DNA from: Variovorax sp. PAMC26660
GTDB taxonomy: Bacteria > Pseudomonadota > Gammaproteobacteria > Burkholderiales > Burkholderiaceae_C
Length of the DNA: 64,000 nucleotides
Reading direction: 5' to 3'
NCBI RefSeq assembly: GCF_014302995.1
Contig: NZ_CP060295.1
Coordinates: 2,657,501-2,721,500 of the forward strand
This document shows, piece after piece, positions 1 to 11,682 of the stretch. The number at the start of each line of letters is the position of its first letter. The stretch's first letter is position 1. The notes under the pieces were generated by a model. The model saw only the letters and a program-made list of their open reading frames with translations, was not told where the DNA came from and ran no database searches. The position numbers were made by a program, and so were the translations under genes.

Positions 1-31
1 CAAATCTTCTGATTTCTCGTGTGAGAGTTTT

Positions 32-107
32 GGGGGATTAGCTCAGCTGGGAGAGCACCTGCTTTGCAAGCAGGGGGTCGTCGGTTCGATCCCGTCATCC
101 TCCACCA
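32..107 (+). tRNA. tRNA-Ala (anticodon TGC)
   Basis: A complete 76-nt cloverleaf can be folded. The acceptor GGGGGAT pairs with ATCCTCC and the discriminator A and encoded CCA follow. The anticodon stem CCTGC/GCAGG encloses the loop TTTGCAA, so the anticodon is TGC at 65-67. The T arm carries GGTTCGATCCC. It sits in the 16S-23S spacer position of an rRNA operon, where tRNA-Ile and tRNA-Ala are usual; the 16S gene and any tRNA-Ile lie before the window. Confidence 0.97.
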
Positions 108-431
108 ATAATTCGATACTTATACTCAACACCAAAGCAGCTTCCTGCGAAAGCAAGAGGCTTCTTTGTTGTTGATCAGGATCTCTTGATCAATCGGCTG
201 TTCTTTAAAAATTCATAGAGTTAAATCAGCGTTGCTGATGGAAACTGCACATTCGTAAAGGTTTAGTGCAGACCGTGCCATCAGCAACATAGAATTTTTG
301 ATTGCGTCAAAAGAAACTTCAATTTCGAGTCAAATCGAATTTTGAATGTAACGGCATAACGCGTCAGGTGAAAGACCTGACATATTCCTTGAAATGATTT
401 TGTAGTTTCGCAAGAAACGTCAAAGTTATAG
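108..431 (+). other. tRNA-Ala to 23S internal transcribed spacer
   Basis: This is non-coding spacer of the rRNA operon. A boxA-like antitermination sequence (TGTTCTTTAAAAATT) lies at 199-213. A long hairpin follows, with arms GTTGCTGATGG (231-241) and CCATCAGCAAC (278-288) and an inner CTGCAC/GTGCAG stem. The last bases, AAAGTTATAGGGTCAAG from 422, are exactly complementary to the sequence that follows the 23S 3' end, which forms the usual pre-23S processing stem. Confidence 0.75.
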
Positions 432-3306
<2,875 letters not shown>

Positions 3307-3393
3307 TAACTTTGATCAATCTGATCAAGGTGTTATGCCAAGTTGACGCATTCAAAATAATTCGCCAAAAGCTGATCCAAACTCTATGAATTC

Positions 3394-3421
3394 GTTTGAT
3401 TGATCGTGTGATCAATCAAAC
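3394..3421 (+). other. processing hairpin in the 23S-5S spacer
   Basis: A perfect 12-bp inverted repeat GTTTGATTGATC / GATCAATCAAAC around a GTGT loop sits 9 bases before the 5S gene. Its place in the spacer suggests a pre-rRNA processing structure rather than a terminator, because no T-run follows. Confidence 0.5.
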
Positions 3422-3430
3422 AACCCTTTA

Positions 3431-3546
3431 TGCCTGATGACCATAGCGACGTGGTACCACTCCTTCCCATCCCGAACAGGACAGTGAAACGCGTCAGCGC
3501 CGATGATAGTGCGGGTTCCCGTGTGAAAGTAGGTCATCGTCAGGCT
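3431..3546 (+). rRNA. rrf: 5S ribosomal RNA
   Basis: A gene of about 116 nt that starts TGCCTGATGACC and ends GTCATCGTCAGGCT, so the termini pair. The internal CCATCCCGAACAGG (loop B/C) and GTGAAACGCGTCAGCGCCGATG are typical of 5S rRNA. It is the last gene of the rRNA operon and a terminator lies 13 bases downstream. Confidence 0.95.
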
Positions 3547-3558
3547 CTTACAGCCCAG

Positions 3559-3590
3559 AAATCCCCAGTCAGCAATGACTGGGGATTTTT
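3559..3590 (+). terminator. rRNA operon intrinsic terminator
   Basis: A 13-bp perfect stem AAATCCCCAGTCA / TGACTGGGGATTT with a 4-base loop GCAA and a following T-run. It lies directly behind the 5S gene and closes the rRNA operon. Confidence 0.9.
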
Positions 3591-3610
3591 GCATTGGGGA
3601 AAACAAAAAC

Positions 3611-3642
3611 AAAAGCGCCTCATCCAAAGATCCAGCGCTTTT
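3611..3642 (+). terminator. second weaker terminator-like hairpin
   Basis: AAAAGCGC and GCGCTTTT are inverted around a 16-base loop, giving an A-rich and T-rich flank on either side. It may be a backup terminator after the rRNA operon. The long loop makes this uncertain. Confidence 0.4.
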
Positions 3643-3762
3643 AACGGCCAAAACACCCCAAAGACCCGGAAACTCAGAGATTGCGGAGAACCAATCCGGC
3701 CAGGGCCGCAGATCCGGTCATAAGCCAATCGATGAGATTGCCAATATCTCTTGAGCCCAAAT

Positions 3763-3797
3763 AAAAAGCCCGGTGAATTCAATTCGCCGGGCTTTTT
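3763..3797. terminator. bidirectional terminator between rRNA operon and pckG
   Basis: AAAAAGCCCGG pairs with CCGGGCTTTTT, and the inner bases TGAATT and AATTCG continue the stem. A-run and T-run flanks allow it to work in both directions: as a backstop for the rRNA operon on the plus strand and as the terminator of the convergent PEP carboxykinase gene. The remaining bases between 3546 and 3860 hold nothing else I can support. Confidence 0.85.
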
Positions 3798-3860
3798 CTA
3801 TGACTTTGCAGATCGATGCCACCCATGACAGGGCTGGCTGACCTCACATGTATACGAAGA

Positions 3861-5732
3861 TCAAGCCGCCAAGCGTTGCTCGATCGCAGCCTTGGTTTCC
3901 GGCAGCTCCTTAGGCAGATGGTGTTCCAGCTGCTTGAACAATTCGGCGTGCAGCTTCAGCTCGGCTTCCCAGGCCGCCTTGTCGATGCTGGTCACCGTAG
4001 CGAACTGTTCGGCGCTGAAGTCCAGGCCGGTCCAGTTCAAATCTTCATAACGCGGGCTCACGCCAGTGATGTGTTCGACACCCTCTGTCTTCCCGCCTTC
4101 GATACGGTCGATCATCCACTTCAGCACGCGCATGTTTTCGCCGTAGCCAGGCCAGACGAACTTGCCGTCGGCACCCTTGCGGAACCAGTTGGTCGTGTAG
4201 ATCTTGGGCAGCTTGGCACCCGAGGCTTCAAGCTTCTTGCCCAGGTCGAGCCAGTGCTGGAAATAGTCGCTCATGTTGTAGCCCATGAACGGCAGCATCG
4301 CGAACGGGTCGCGGCGCACCACGCCTTGTTGCCCAGCGGCGGCAGCAGTGGTTTCCGAACCCATGGTCGCCGCCATGTACACACCTTCAACCCAGTTCCG
4401 GGCTTCGGTCACCAGCGGCACGGTCGTCGAGCGGCGGCCGCCGAAGATGAAGGCGTCAATCGACACGCCCTTTGGATCGTCCCAGGCGTCATCGAGCGCC
4501 GGATTGTTGATCGCGGCCACGGTGAAACGGGCGTTGGGATGCGCGGCCTTGGCACCGGTTTCCTTGGCGATCTGCGGCGTCCAGTCCTTGCCCTGCCAGT
4601 CGATCAGATGCGCCGGCAGTGCCTTGCCTGGCGCGTCTTGCTCCATGCCTTCCCACCACACGTCGCCGTCGTCCGTCAGCGCAACGTTGGTGAAGATCAC
4701 GCTGTCGTTCAGGCTGCGCATGCAGTTCGGGTTCGTCAGCATGTTGGTGCCTGGTGCCACGCCAAAGTAGCCGGCTTCCGGATTGATGGCGCGCAGCGAA
4801 CCGTCGGCCTGCGGCTTGATCCAGGCGATGTCGTCGCCGATGGTCGTGACCTTCCAGCCTGCGAAGCCGGCAGGTGGCACCAGCATCGAGAAGTTGGTCT
4901 TGCCGCAGGCGCTGGGGAAGGCCGCCGCCACGTGGTACTTCTTGCCTTCGGGATTGGTCACGCCCAGGATGAGCATGTGCTCGGCCAGCCAACCTTCGTC
5001 GCGGCCCATGTTCGAGGCAATGCGCAGCGCAAAGCACTTCTTGCCCAACAGCGCATTGCCGCCGTAGCCTGAGCCGTAGCTCCAGATCTCGCGCGTTTCC
5101 GGGTAATGAACGATGTACTTGGTCTTGTTGCAGGGCCAGGACACATCCTTCTGGCCGGCTTCGAGCGGCGCGCCCACGGTATGCACACAGGGCACGAAGT
5201 CGCCGTTGGCGCCCAGCACCTCGTACACGGCCTTGCCCATGCGGGTCATGATGCGCATGTTGACCGCCACGTAGGGCGAGTCGGAAAGCTCGATGCCGAT
5301 GTGCGCAATCGGCGACCCCAGCGGGCCCATGCTGAACGGCACGACGTACATCGTGCGGCCCTTCATGCAGCCGTCAAAAAGGGGTTGCAAAGTAGCACGC
5401 ATCTCGGTCGGGGCCATCCAGTTGTTGGTGGGGCCAGCATTTTCCTTCTCTGCGGAGCAGATGAAGGTACGGTCTTCGACACGCGCAACGTCGCTCGGGT
5501 CGGACACCGCGAGGAAGGAATTGGGGCGCTTGGCCGGGTTGAGCTTCTTGAAGGTACCGGCGTCGACCAGTTGCTGGCACAGGCGGTCGTACTCTTCCTT
5601 GCTGCCATCGCACCAGTGGATGGTTTCGGGTTTGCACAGCGCGGCCATGTCGGCCACCCAGGCAATCAGCTTGGCGTTCTTGACGTATGAGGGCGCCTGA
5701 ATGGTGAGGCCCTTCATCGTGGGTGCGTTCAT
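3861..5732 (-). CDS. pckG: phosphoenolpyruvate carboxykinase (GTP)
   Basis: The enzyme interconverts oxaloacetate + GTP and PEP + CO2 + GDP, the first committed step of gluconeogenesis. The 623-residue length fits the GTP-dependent family (about 600-625), not the ATP-dependent one (about 540). The kinase P-loop FPSACGKTN is at residues 272-280. [16 protein letters not shown] and GDDIAWI segments around 217-310 match the nucleotide- and metal-binding core. It is monocistronic, convergent with the rRNA operon and shares the bidirectional terminator. The start is the ATG preceded by an AGGAG-like purine run (CTTAGGAGATTTCCG). Confidence 0.97.
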   Translation of the reverse strand: MNAPTMKGLTIQAPSYVKNAKLIAWVADMAALCKPETIHWCDGSKEEYDRLCQQLVDAGTFKKLNPAKRPNSFLAVSDPSDVARVEDRTFICSAEKENAGPTNNWMAPTEMRATLQPLFDGCMKGRTMYVVPFSMGPLGSPIAHIGIELSDSPYVAVNMRIMTRMGKAVYEVLGANGDFVPCVHTVGAPLEAGQKDVSWPCNKTKYIVHYPETREIWSYGSGYGGNALLGKKCFALRIASNMGRDEGWLAEHMLILGVTNPEGKKYHVAAAFPSACGKTNFSMLVPPAGFAGWKVTTIGDDIAWIKPQADGSLRAINPEAGYFGVAPGTNMLTNPNCMRSLNDSVIFTNVALTDDGDVWWEGMEQDAPGKALPAHLIDWQGKDWTPQIAKETGAKAAHPNARFTVAAINNPALDDAWDDPKGVSIDAFIFGGRRSTTVPLVTEARNWVEGVYMAATMGSETTAAAAGQQGVVRRDPFAMLPFMGYNMSDYFQHWLDLGKKLEASGAKLPKIYTTNWFRKGADGKFVWPGYGENMRVLKWMIDRIEGGKTEGVEHITGVSPRYEDLNWTGLDFSAEQFATVTSIDKAAWEAELKLHAELFKQLEHHLPKELPETKAAIEQRLAA

Positions 5733-5894
5733 CGGAAATCTCCTAAGTTGAAAAATCGTCTTTCCGAACGGGGCGCCGTGCCTGCAAAGGCGTGGAGGTC
5801 CGTTTGAGAAAACGTTTCGCTTTGGGAGAGTGCGTCAGCGCGGGCCGCACGGCCCGCGGACAAAGCCGCGAAAGCCTGTCAGTCAGTCAGGCCA

Positions 5895-6047
5895 TCAGGC
5901 CAGGAAAACGGCGATCGACGCCAGCAGCAGCATGAGCACGCCACCGGCCAGCGGGAGCACCAGGGGCATCAGGTGAACGACCGATTCGACGGCGTCTTTT
6001 TCGACGGCTGCGCCATGGCTCGGATCGACGGGGGTGGGGTTGGACAT
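5895..6047 (-). CDS. 50-residue single-span membrane protein
   Basis: A small reading frame on the minus strand translates as MSNPTPVDPSHGAAVEKDAV followed by a hydrophobic C-terminal half (residues about 28-50, rich in Leu, Val, Ala, Gly). It therefore has a polar N-terminus of about 25 residues and one C-terminal transmembrane segment. A GAGGT Shine-Dalgarno lies at good spacing before the ATG. It sits between pckG and the threonine ammonia-lyase gene, all on the same strand. I do not recognise a family. The reading frame, RBS and clear hydrophobic pattern argue for a real gene. Confidence 0.65.
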   Translation of the reverse strand: MSNPTPVDPSHGAAVEKDAVESVVHLMPLVLPLAGGVLMLLLASIAVFLA

Positions 6048-6158
6048 CGGGAAGTACCTCGAATACGCAATAGACAGACTGTCGGCATTTTACCGGCGGG
6101 TAGCCCTTGACCGGTCTAGGGGGTTGCGAGCCCCCAGACCGTGAGTGTCAAGTGGCTC

Positions 6159-7367
6159 TCAATGTTGTTCTTCGGCCTCGAAGCCGGCGTCCTTCAGTGC
6201 CGCCAGCACGCTGGCCAAGTGAGCCCGTCCGCGGGTCTGCAGCACCAGCTCGATGTCGACGTTCTGTGCCGCCAGCATGGTGAAGGCGCGCTGGTGATGA
6301 ACCTCGTCGACGTTAGCGCCTGCTTCGGCGACAGTGGCCGTGATCTCGGCCAGCGAGCCAGGCACGTCGCGCGCACTCACGCGCACCCGCGCCAGCCGGC
6401 CCGCCCGCACCATGCCGCGCTCGATGATGGCCGCGAGCAGCAGCGGATCGATGTTGCCACCCGACAGAACCAGCCCGACGCGCTTGCCCTTGAAGCGTTC
6501 CGGGTGCCGGATCAGCGCCGCCAGGCCCGCCGCGCCGGCGCCTTCAACCAGCGTTTTCTCGATTTCGAGCAGCATGAGCACGCCCTGCTCGATATCACCT
6601 TCGTCCACCAGCAGCAGGTCGTCGACCTTGCTGGCGATGATTTCCTGCGTCAGCACGCCAGGCGTGCCCACGGCAATACCTTCGGCGATGGTGCTTTTGC
6701 CCTGCACATGGTGCGTGCCCTTGATGGCGTTGACCATGGCCGGAAAGCGCGTGGTCTGCACCCCGACGATCTCGATGCCCGGCCTGCGCTCGCGCGCCGC
6801 GACCGCCATGCCCGCGATCAGCCCGCCGCCACCGACCGCCACCACCAGCGTGTCGAGGTCGGGCACCGCATCGAGCATTTCGAGCGCCACCGTGCCTTGC
6901 CCCGCAATGATGGCCTCGTCGTCATAGGGATGCACGAAGGTCAGCCCCTCGCGCTGCGCCAGCTCCAGCGCATGCGCGCGCGCCGCGTCGAGCGTGTCGC
7001 CATGCAGCACCACCTCTGCGCCGAAACCGCGCGTGCGCTCGATCTTCACGCTGGGCGTGAAGCGCGGCATCACGATCAGCGCGCGCAGGCCCAGCCGCTG
7101 CGCGTGATAGGCCACACCCTGCGCATGGTTGCCGGCCGACATGGCGATCACGCCGCGTGTACCGTTCTGAGAAAGATCGACCAGCTTGTTGCACGCACCA
7201 CGCTCCTTGAACGAGGATGTGAACTGCAGGTTCTCGAACTTCAGGAACACCTGGGCGCCGACGATTTCCGACAGCGTGCGTGACTCGACGCAGGGCGTAT
7301 TGAGTACCTGACCTTGCAGGCGCACCGCAGCGCGCTGGATTTCTTCGATTCCGACCATGGCCGGCAT
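6159..7367 (-). CDS. ilvA: threonine ammonia-lyase with C-terminal ACT domain
   Basis: A PLP enzyme that deaminates threonine to 2-oxobutanoate, feeding isoleucine synthesis or threonine breakdown. The PLP lysine is in SSFKERGA (Lys54 from the chosen start), and the phosphate-binding glycine loop VGGGGLIAG is near residue 180. A short regulatory ACT-type domain follows (VRVSARDVPGSLAEITATVA onward). At 402 residues it matches the shorter TdcB-like/IlvA form with one ACT domain, not the 500-residue E. coli IlvA. The upstream extension of 19 codons reads as non-conserved, so the internal ATG (MPAMVGIEE) was chosen. The next ATG (MVGIEE) is equally possible. Confidence 0.9.
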   Translation of the reverse strand: MPAMVGIEEIQRAAVRLQGQVLNTPCVESRTLSEIVGAQVFLKFENLQFTSSFKERGACNKLVDLSQNGTRGVIAMSAGNHAQGVAYHAQRLGLRALIVMPRFTPSVKIERTRGFGAEVVLHGDTLDAARAHALELAQREGLTFVHPYDDEAIIAGQGTVALEMLDAVPDLDTLVVAVGGGGLIAGMAVAARERRPGIEIVGVQTTRFPAMVNAIKGTHHVQGKSTIAEGIAVGTPGVLTQEIIASKVDDLLLVDEGDIEQGVLMLLEIEKTLVEGAGAAGLAALIRHPERFKGKRVGLVLSGGNIDPLLLAAIIERGMVRAGRLARVRVSARDVPGSLAEITATVAEAGANVDEVHHQRAFTMLAAQNVDIELVLQTRGRAHLASVLAALKDAGFEAEEQH

Positions 7368-7473
7368 TGTGGCTGGAATCGCACCGTGAGGGTTTTTACC
7401 GTCTGGCGGTCTTCCCGAAGCCAAAAGTCTGCGTTATGGTCTCTCCACGAATTTCCTAATCGGAGGTTGCCTG

Positions 7474-9798
7474 ATGGTCAAGCGTGCGGGTGTCGATGTG
7501 GTGGCTGCTGCGGTACGCGGGCAGGCATTGCCTTCGCCCGGTCTCAAGGAGGCGCCGGTGCTCGAGCTCATGTGCTCGCACTTCGTGCTCACGCTCGCCG
7601 CCAAGCAAGGGCCGCGCTTCAATGTGCGGCGCGATATCAACGGGCTGCTGTCGCTCACGGGCCGGCATCTGGTGTGGCCCGCCGCGGTGTTGCAGCGATT
7701 GCGCGAGTTCCTCGGCCGCCGCTGCGCAGGCAACGAAGCGTGGAAGGGCGTCGAGAATTTCGACGGACGCACGCTGCTCGAACGCCACGGTGTGTGGCGC
7801 GGTCCGTATGAGGAAGGCACGCTCTTCTTCTATCTCGACGAATACGCGAAGGACCAGCCCAAGGACCTGCTCTCGGTACTCGCCGTCACACGCGATTGGC
7901 TCACGCATGCACTGCGCAAGCAATCGACGCTGGTCGAGAAGAACATCGATGCGCTCGCGGGCCTGCTGCAGCTCAACAAGGCCGAGCGCGCGCTGCTGCT
8001 CTACGGCACGCTCGCGCGCTACCAGCGCGACCTGCGCTCGCTGCTGGTCGAGTTCAAGGTCAACAACGCGCCCGAGGCCTATGCCGCCATTGCCGACATC
8101 GCAGGCGTGAATGCCAGCGAAGTGGGTGAAGCCTTGCGCGCGGGCTCGCGGCTCGAACGCATTGGCCTGGTCGAAAACCTGATCTCCGAGCACAACATCA
8201 CCGACCTTGCCGACCTCATGAAGGTCAGCGAGAAGCTGCCGCCGGTGCTGATGCGCGAGTACCGCGACCAGAACGAGCTGATGGCGGTGTTCACGCGGCC
8301 CTCGGCCAAGAGCGCGCTCACGCCGCACGACTTTTCTTTCGTAGAGGAAGATGCGCAGATGCTCGTCACGCTGCTGCGTGCCGCCGTCGCGCGCAAGGAG
8401 CCCGGCGTCAACGTGCTCCTCTACGGACCGCCTGGCACTGGCAAGACCGAACTCGCCAAGGTCGTCGCGCAGGCGGCCGGCCTTGAACTCTTCGAGGTCG
8501 AATACGCCGACCGCGACGGCAATTCGTTGAGCGGCCGCGACCGCTATCGCTCGCTGCAGATCGCGCAGGTGTTCCTCAAGGGCAGTGCGCAGGCCGCCTT
8601 GTTGTTCGATGAAGTCGAGGATGTGTTCCCACCCATCAGCACCGAGGCCGCGCAGTTCATGGCCCGCGCCGAGCAGATTCCCGCGCCCACCAGCGGCAGC
8701 GTGAGCGGCAAGGCCTGGGTCAACCAGATCCTCGAAGCCAACCCGGTGCCCACGCTGTGGGTCACCAACCGCATCGAGCAGATCGACCCGGCCTTCCGGC
8801 GCCGCTTCGCGTACCACCTCGAACTCAAGTCGCCGCCGCCCGGCGCGCGCGAGCAGCTCGTGAAGAAGACGCTCGAAGGCGTCGTCGTGTCCGAAGCCTT
8901 CACCGCCAAGCTGGCCGGACGCAAGGGCCTCACGCCCGCACAGATCCGCACGGCGGTGCGTTTCGCGGGGCTGGCTCGCACCGACGATGCCTCGATGGAA
9001 GGGCTGATCGAGCGGCAATTGCGCAATGCCGACCTCGCCCTGGGCACGCTCGACACCGGCCGCGGCGAGCGCCGCAGCGTCACCACCTACGACCTCGACA
9101 TGCTGCATGTCGAAACGCGCTTCGAGATCCCGCGCATCGTCGAGGCGCTGAAGGCACGCGGGCACGGCACGTTGTGCTTCTATGGCGCGCCCGGCACCGG
9201 CAAGACCGCGCTGGCCGAACACATCGCCAAGGCCGTCGGCCGCCCGCTGATCGTCAAGCAGGCCAGCGACCTCATGAGCAAATACGTCGGCGAGACCGAG
9301 CAGAACATGGCCGCCATGTTCAAGGACGCCGAAAACGAAAAGGCCGTGCTGCTGCTCGACGAAGCCGACTCCTTCCTGCAGGACCGGCGCGGCGCGCAGC
9401 GCACCTACGAGGTCACCGAGGTCAACGAGATGCTGCAGGGCATGGAGCGCTTCAACGGCGTTTTCATATGCACCACCAACCTGCTCGAGCGGCTCGACCA
9501 GGCGGCGCTGCGGCGCTTCACCTTCAAGATCAAGTTCAAGCCGCTCACCAAGGAGCAGCGCGAGCGCATGTTCGTGGTCGAGGCGCTCGCGGGCGATGCC
9601 GCGCTCATGACCGGAACCCTGCAAGCGCGGCTGGCGCAATTGCCGCAGCTTTGCCCCGGAGATTTCGCCGCTGTGAAACGGCAGACCGATATCCTCGCGG
9701 TCGAATTCTCGGCCGCCGAATTTCTCGACCAGCTCGAAGCCGAGCATCGCATCAAGCCCGAAGTGCGCGAGTCGCGCGGCATGGGCTTCGTGCAGTAA
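7474..9798 (+). CDS. tandem AAA+ ATPase of unknown role
   Basis: A 774-residue protein with two AAA+ modules. The first has Walker A GPPGTGKT at about residue 318, Walker B LLFDEVEDVF and an Arg-finger region PAFRRRFAY. The second has Walker A GAPGTGKT at about 571, Walker B LLLDEADSF and a C-terminal lid. The first 300 residues are helical and match nothing I know. A textbook CGGAGG Shine-Dalgarno eight bases before the ATG fixes the start. There is no signal peptide or membrane segment. It stands alone between ilvA (divergent) and a lipoprotein gene, so context gives no substrate. The layout resembles Cdc48-like or chaperone-like unfoldases only in general form. Confidence 0.85.
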   Translation: MVKRAGVDVVAAAVRGQALPSPGLKEAPVLELMCSHFVLTLAAKQGPRFNVRRDINGLLSLTGRHLVWPAAVLQRLREFLGRRCAGNEAWKGVENFDGRTLLERHGVWRGPYEEGTLFFYLDEYAKDQPKDLLSVLAVTRDWLTHALRKQSTLVEKNIDALAGLLQLNKAERALLLYGTLARYQRDLRSLLVEFKVNNAPEAYAAIADIAGVNASEVGEALRAGSRLERIGLVENLISEHNITDLADLMKVSEKLPPVLMREYRDQNELMAVFTRPSAKSALTPHDFSFVEEDAQMLVTLLRAAVARKEPGVNVLLYGPPGTGKTELAKVVAQAAGLELFEVEYADRDGNSLSGRDRYRSLQIAQVFLKGSAQAALLFDEVEDVFPPISTEAAQFMARAEQIPAPTSGSVSGKAWVNQILEANPVPTLWVTNRIEQIDPAFRRRFAYHLELKSPPPGAREQLVKKTLEGVVVSEAFTAKLAGRKGLTPAQIRTAVRFAGLARTDDASMEGLIERQLRNADLALGTLDTGRGERRSVTTYDLDMLHVETRFEIPRIVEALKARGHGTLCFYGAPGTGKTALAEHIAKAVGRPLIVKQASDLMSKYVGETEQNMAAMFKDAENEKAVLLLDEADSFLQDRRGAQRTYEVTEVNEMLQGMERFNGVFICTTNLLERLDQAALRRFTFKIKFKPLTKEQRERMFVVEALAGDAALMTGTLQARLAQLPQLCPGDFAAVKRQTDILAVEFSAAEFLDQLEAEHRIKPEVRESRGMGFVQ

Positions 9799-9913
9799 CA
9801 GTAGCAGCAGACAGCGACAGAACAACGGGTGTGAAACCCGGGGAGCGCATTGGGGCAGACAGGTCGCCCGATGCGAAACATCCGCCCGGCACCACGGGCA
9901 CGAGGAGGAACAC

Positions 9914-11527
9914 ATGGGCATTCGCAAGATAGACCTGCGGCAGTTGCCGCGTCCTGGGGCGTGGGCTGCGGCCGCCACGCTGGCCGTGGCCAGCCTGCTG
10001 GCGAGTTGTGGAGGCGGCGGAGGTGGGGGCGGCGGTGGCGTGCCGCTCGGCCTGCTCCCCGGCGGCGGCACCCCGCCGCCCGCCGGCGGCGATACCGGTA
10101 TCGTTCCTTCGTCCTCGGTGGCCGGCTTGTGCGCCGCGCCGCGCAACGGCACCAACCCCGACACCGGCGCGGGCTACCCCGACCGCCTGGGCTCGCTCGA
10201 CAAAGAAAAAAGCTGGGTGCGCGGCTGGATCGACGAAACCTACCTCTGGTACGGCGAGGTGCCGACCACCCTCAAAGCCGCCGACTACGCGACGCCGGTC
10301 GATTGGTTCAATGTGCTCAAGACGACGGCTACCACGGCGTCGGGCAAGGCCAAGGACCGCTTCCACTTCATCTACGACACCGAGGTGTACCGCCAGCTCT
10401 CGCAGGGCGGCGTGTCGGTCAGCTACGGCGCGGAGTTCGTGTCCATCGCCACCAAACCTCCGCGCGAACTGCGCGTTGTCCTCGTCCAGCCCGGGTCGCC
10501 CGCCGACCTCGCCGGGCTGAAACGCGGCGCCAGGCTGCTGACCGTCGACGGCGTCGATTTCGTCAACGCGACCGGCGCAGCCAACGCTGCCACGATCAAT
10601 GGCGCGCTCTCGCCGAAGGCCGTGGGCGAGTCGCACACCTTCACGTTCCAGCTGGGCAGCGCGCCAGCTGTGTCCTATTCCCTGGCGGCCACCAATGTCA
10701 CGAGCAAGCCGGTGCAGAACGTCACGGTTCTCGACGGGGGCGGCGGCAAACATGTGGGCTACATGCTGTTCAACGACCACATCACGACCGCCGAACAGCA
10801 GCTCATCGATGCGGTGAACACCTTCAACGCCAGCCCGGGTGGCATCCAGGATCTCGTGCTCGACATGCGCTACAACGGCGGCGGCCAGCTCGCCATCGCC
10901 AGCCGGCTGGCCTACATGATCGCCGGGCCATCGGCCACGGCGGGCAAGACCTTCGAGCAACTGACCTTCAATGACAAGAACCCGTTCCGCTTCTCGCTGG
11001 CGCAGAGCCAGATGCCGTTCTACAGCACCAGCAGCCGCACCAGCACGGCCTTGCCCACGCTCGGCCTGTCGCGGGTGACCGTGCTGACAAGCCCCAGCAC
11101 CTGTTCGGCCAGCGAATCAGTCATCAACAGCCTGCGCGGCGTGGGTGTCACGGTCAACCTCGTCGGTGGCACCACCTGCGGCAAGCCCTACGGCTTCTAT
11201 CCGCAGGACAACTGCGGCACCACCTACTTCGCGATCCAGGTCAAGGGCGTGAACCAGCTGGGCTTCGGCGACTACGGCGACGGCTTCCCGCCCACCTGTG
11301 CCGTGTCCGGCGACGACTACGACCACCAGCTCGGCGACCCGAACGAAGCCCGGCTGGCCGCGGCTCTCGCATTGCGCAGCGCAGGCACCTGCCCTGCGCC
11401 GGTGGCCAAGGCGATGGCGCAAGGCCTTGGGAAGGCCCAGCCTGCCGAGGCCGAGACGCCCTTCCTGATCGACCAATCGCCGTTGCGCCGCAACCGCCTG
11501 CTCGAAGCCTTGCCCAACCCGGGCTGA
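9914..11527 (+). CDS. S41-family (C-terminal-processing-like) protease, lipoprotein
   Basis: A predicted outer-envelope lipoprotein. A hydrophobic N-terminus ends in the lipobox LLASC, followed by about ten consecutive glycines as a flexible tether. A PDZ-like region (VVLVQPGSPADLAGLKRGAR) lies around residues 190-230. The catalytic domain follows, with DMRYNGGGQ and a serine in CSASES (Ser398). A lysine lies 26 residues on in CGKPYG (Lys424). This spacing matches the Ser/Lys dyad of Prc/CtpA. A GAGGAGG Shine-Dalgarno precedes the ATG. The physiological substrate is unknown. It is not obviously in an operon with its neighbours. Confidence 0.88.
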   Translation: MGIRKIDLRQLPRPGAWAAAATLAVASLLASCGGGGGGGGGGVPLGLLPGGGTPPPAGGDTGIVPSSSVAGLCAAPRNGTNPDTGAGYPDRLGSLDKEKSWVRGWIDETYLWYGEVPTTLKAADYATPVDWFNVLKTTATTASGKAKDRFHFIYDTEVYRQLSQGGVSVSYGAEFVSIATKPPRELRVVLVQPGSPADLAGLKRGARLLTVDGVDFVNATGAANAATINGALSPKAVGESHTFTFQLGSAPAVSYSLAATNVTSKPVQNVTVLDGGGGKHVGYMLFNDHITTAEQQLIDAVNTFNASPGGIQDLVLDMRYNGGGQLAIASRLAYMIAGPSATAGKTFEQLTFNDKNPFRFSLAQSQMPFYSTSSRTSTALPTLGLSRVTVLTSPSTCSASESVINSLRGVGVTVNLVGGTTCGKPYGFYPQDNCGTTYFAIQVKGVNQLGFGDYGDGFPPTCAVSGDDYDHQLGDPNEARLAAALALRSAGTCPAPVAKAMAQGLGKAQPAEAETPFLIDQSPLRRNRLLEALPNPG

Positions 11528-11600
11528 CCCCCGCCGCACTCTCGCGGAAAACCCCTAGGCCACGGTGCTTGCCACGCCCGTGGCTTGCGCCTTAGAGTTT

Positions 11601-11636
11601 CGCAAACGTTTGCGCAAAGCTTTGCGCAAACGTTTG
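11601..11636. promoter_or_regulatory. three phased LacI/PurR-type operator palindromes
   Basis: Three overlapping palindromes CGCAAACGTTTGCG, GCGCAAAGCTTTGCGC and GCGCAAACGTTTG have centres exactly 12 bp apart (11607/8, 11619/20, 11631/2). Together they form a 34-bp perfect palindrome. The half-site GCAAACGTTTGC is the core recognised by PurR and related LacI-family regulators. It lies 46 bp before the start of the nucleoside-hydrolase-like gene. No LacI-family gene is in the window. Confidence 0.7.
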
Positions 11637-11682
11637 TATTTCAGTCTTCCTCGACTGAAAACCAAATTCTTAGGAGCAGAAG

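Noticed and set aside
5800..5830. AAACGTTT dyad upstream of pckG as a LacI-type operator
   Set aside because: Only eight bases are symmetric and the flanks do not match the GCAAACGTTTGC pattern, so it is not better than chance.
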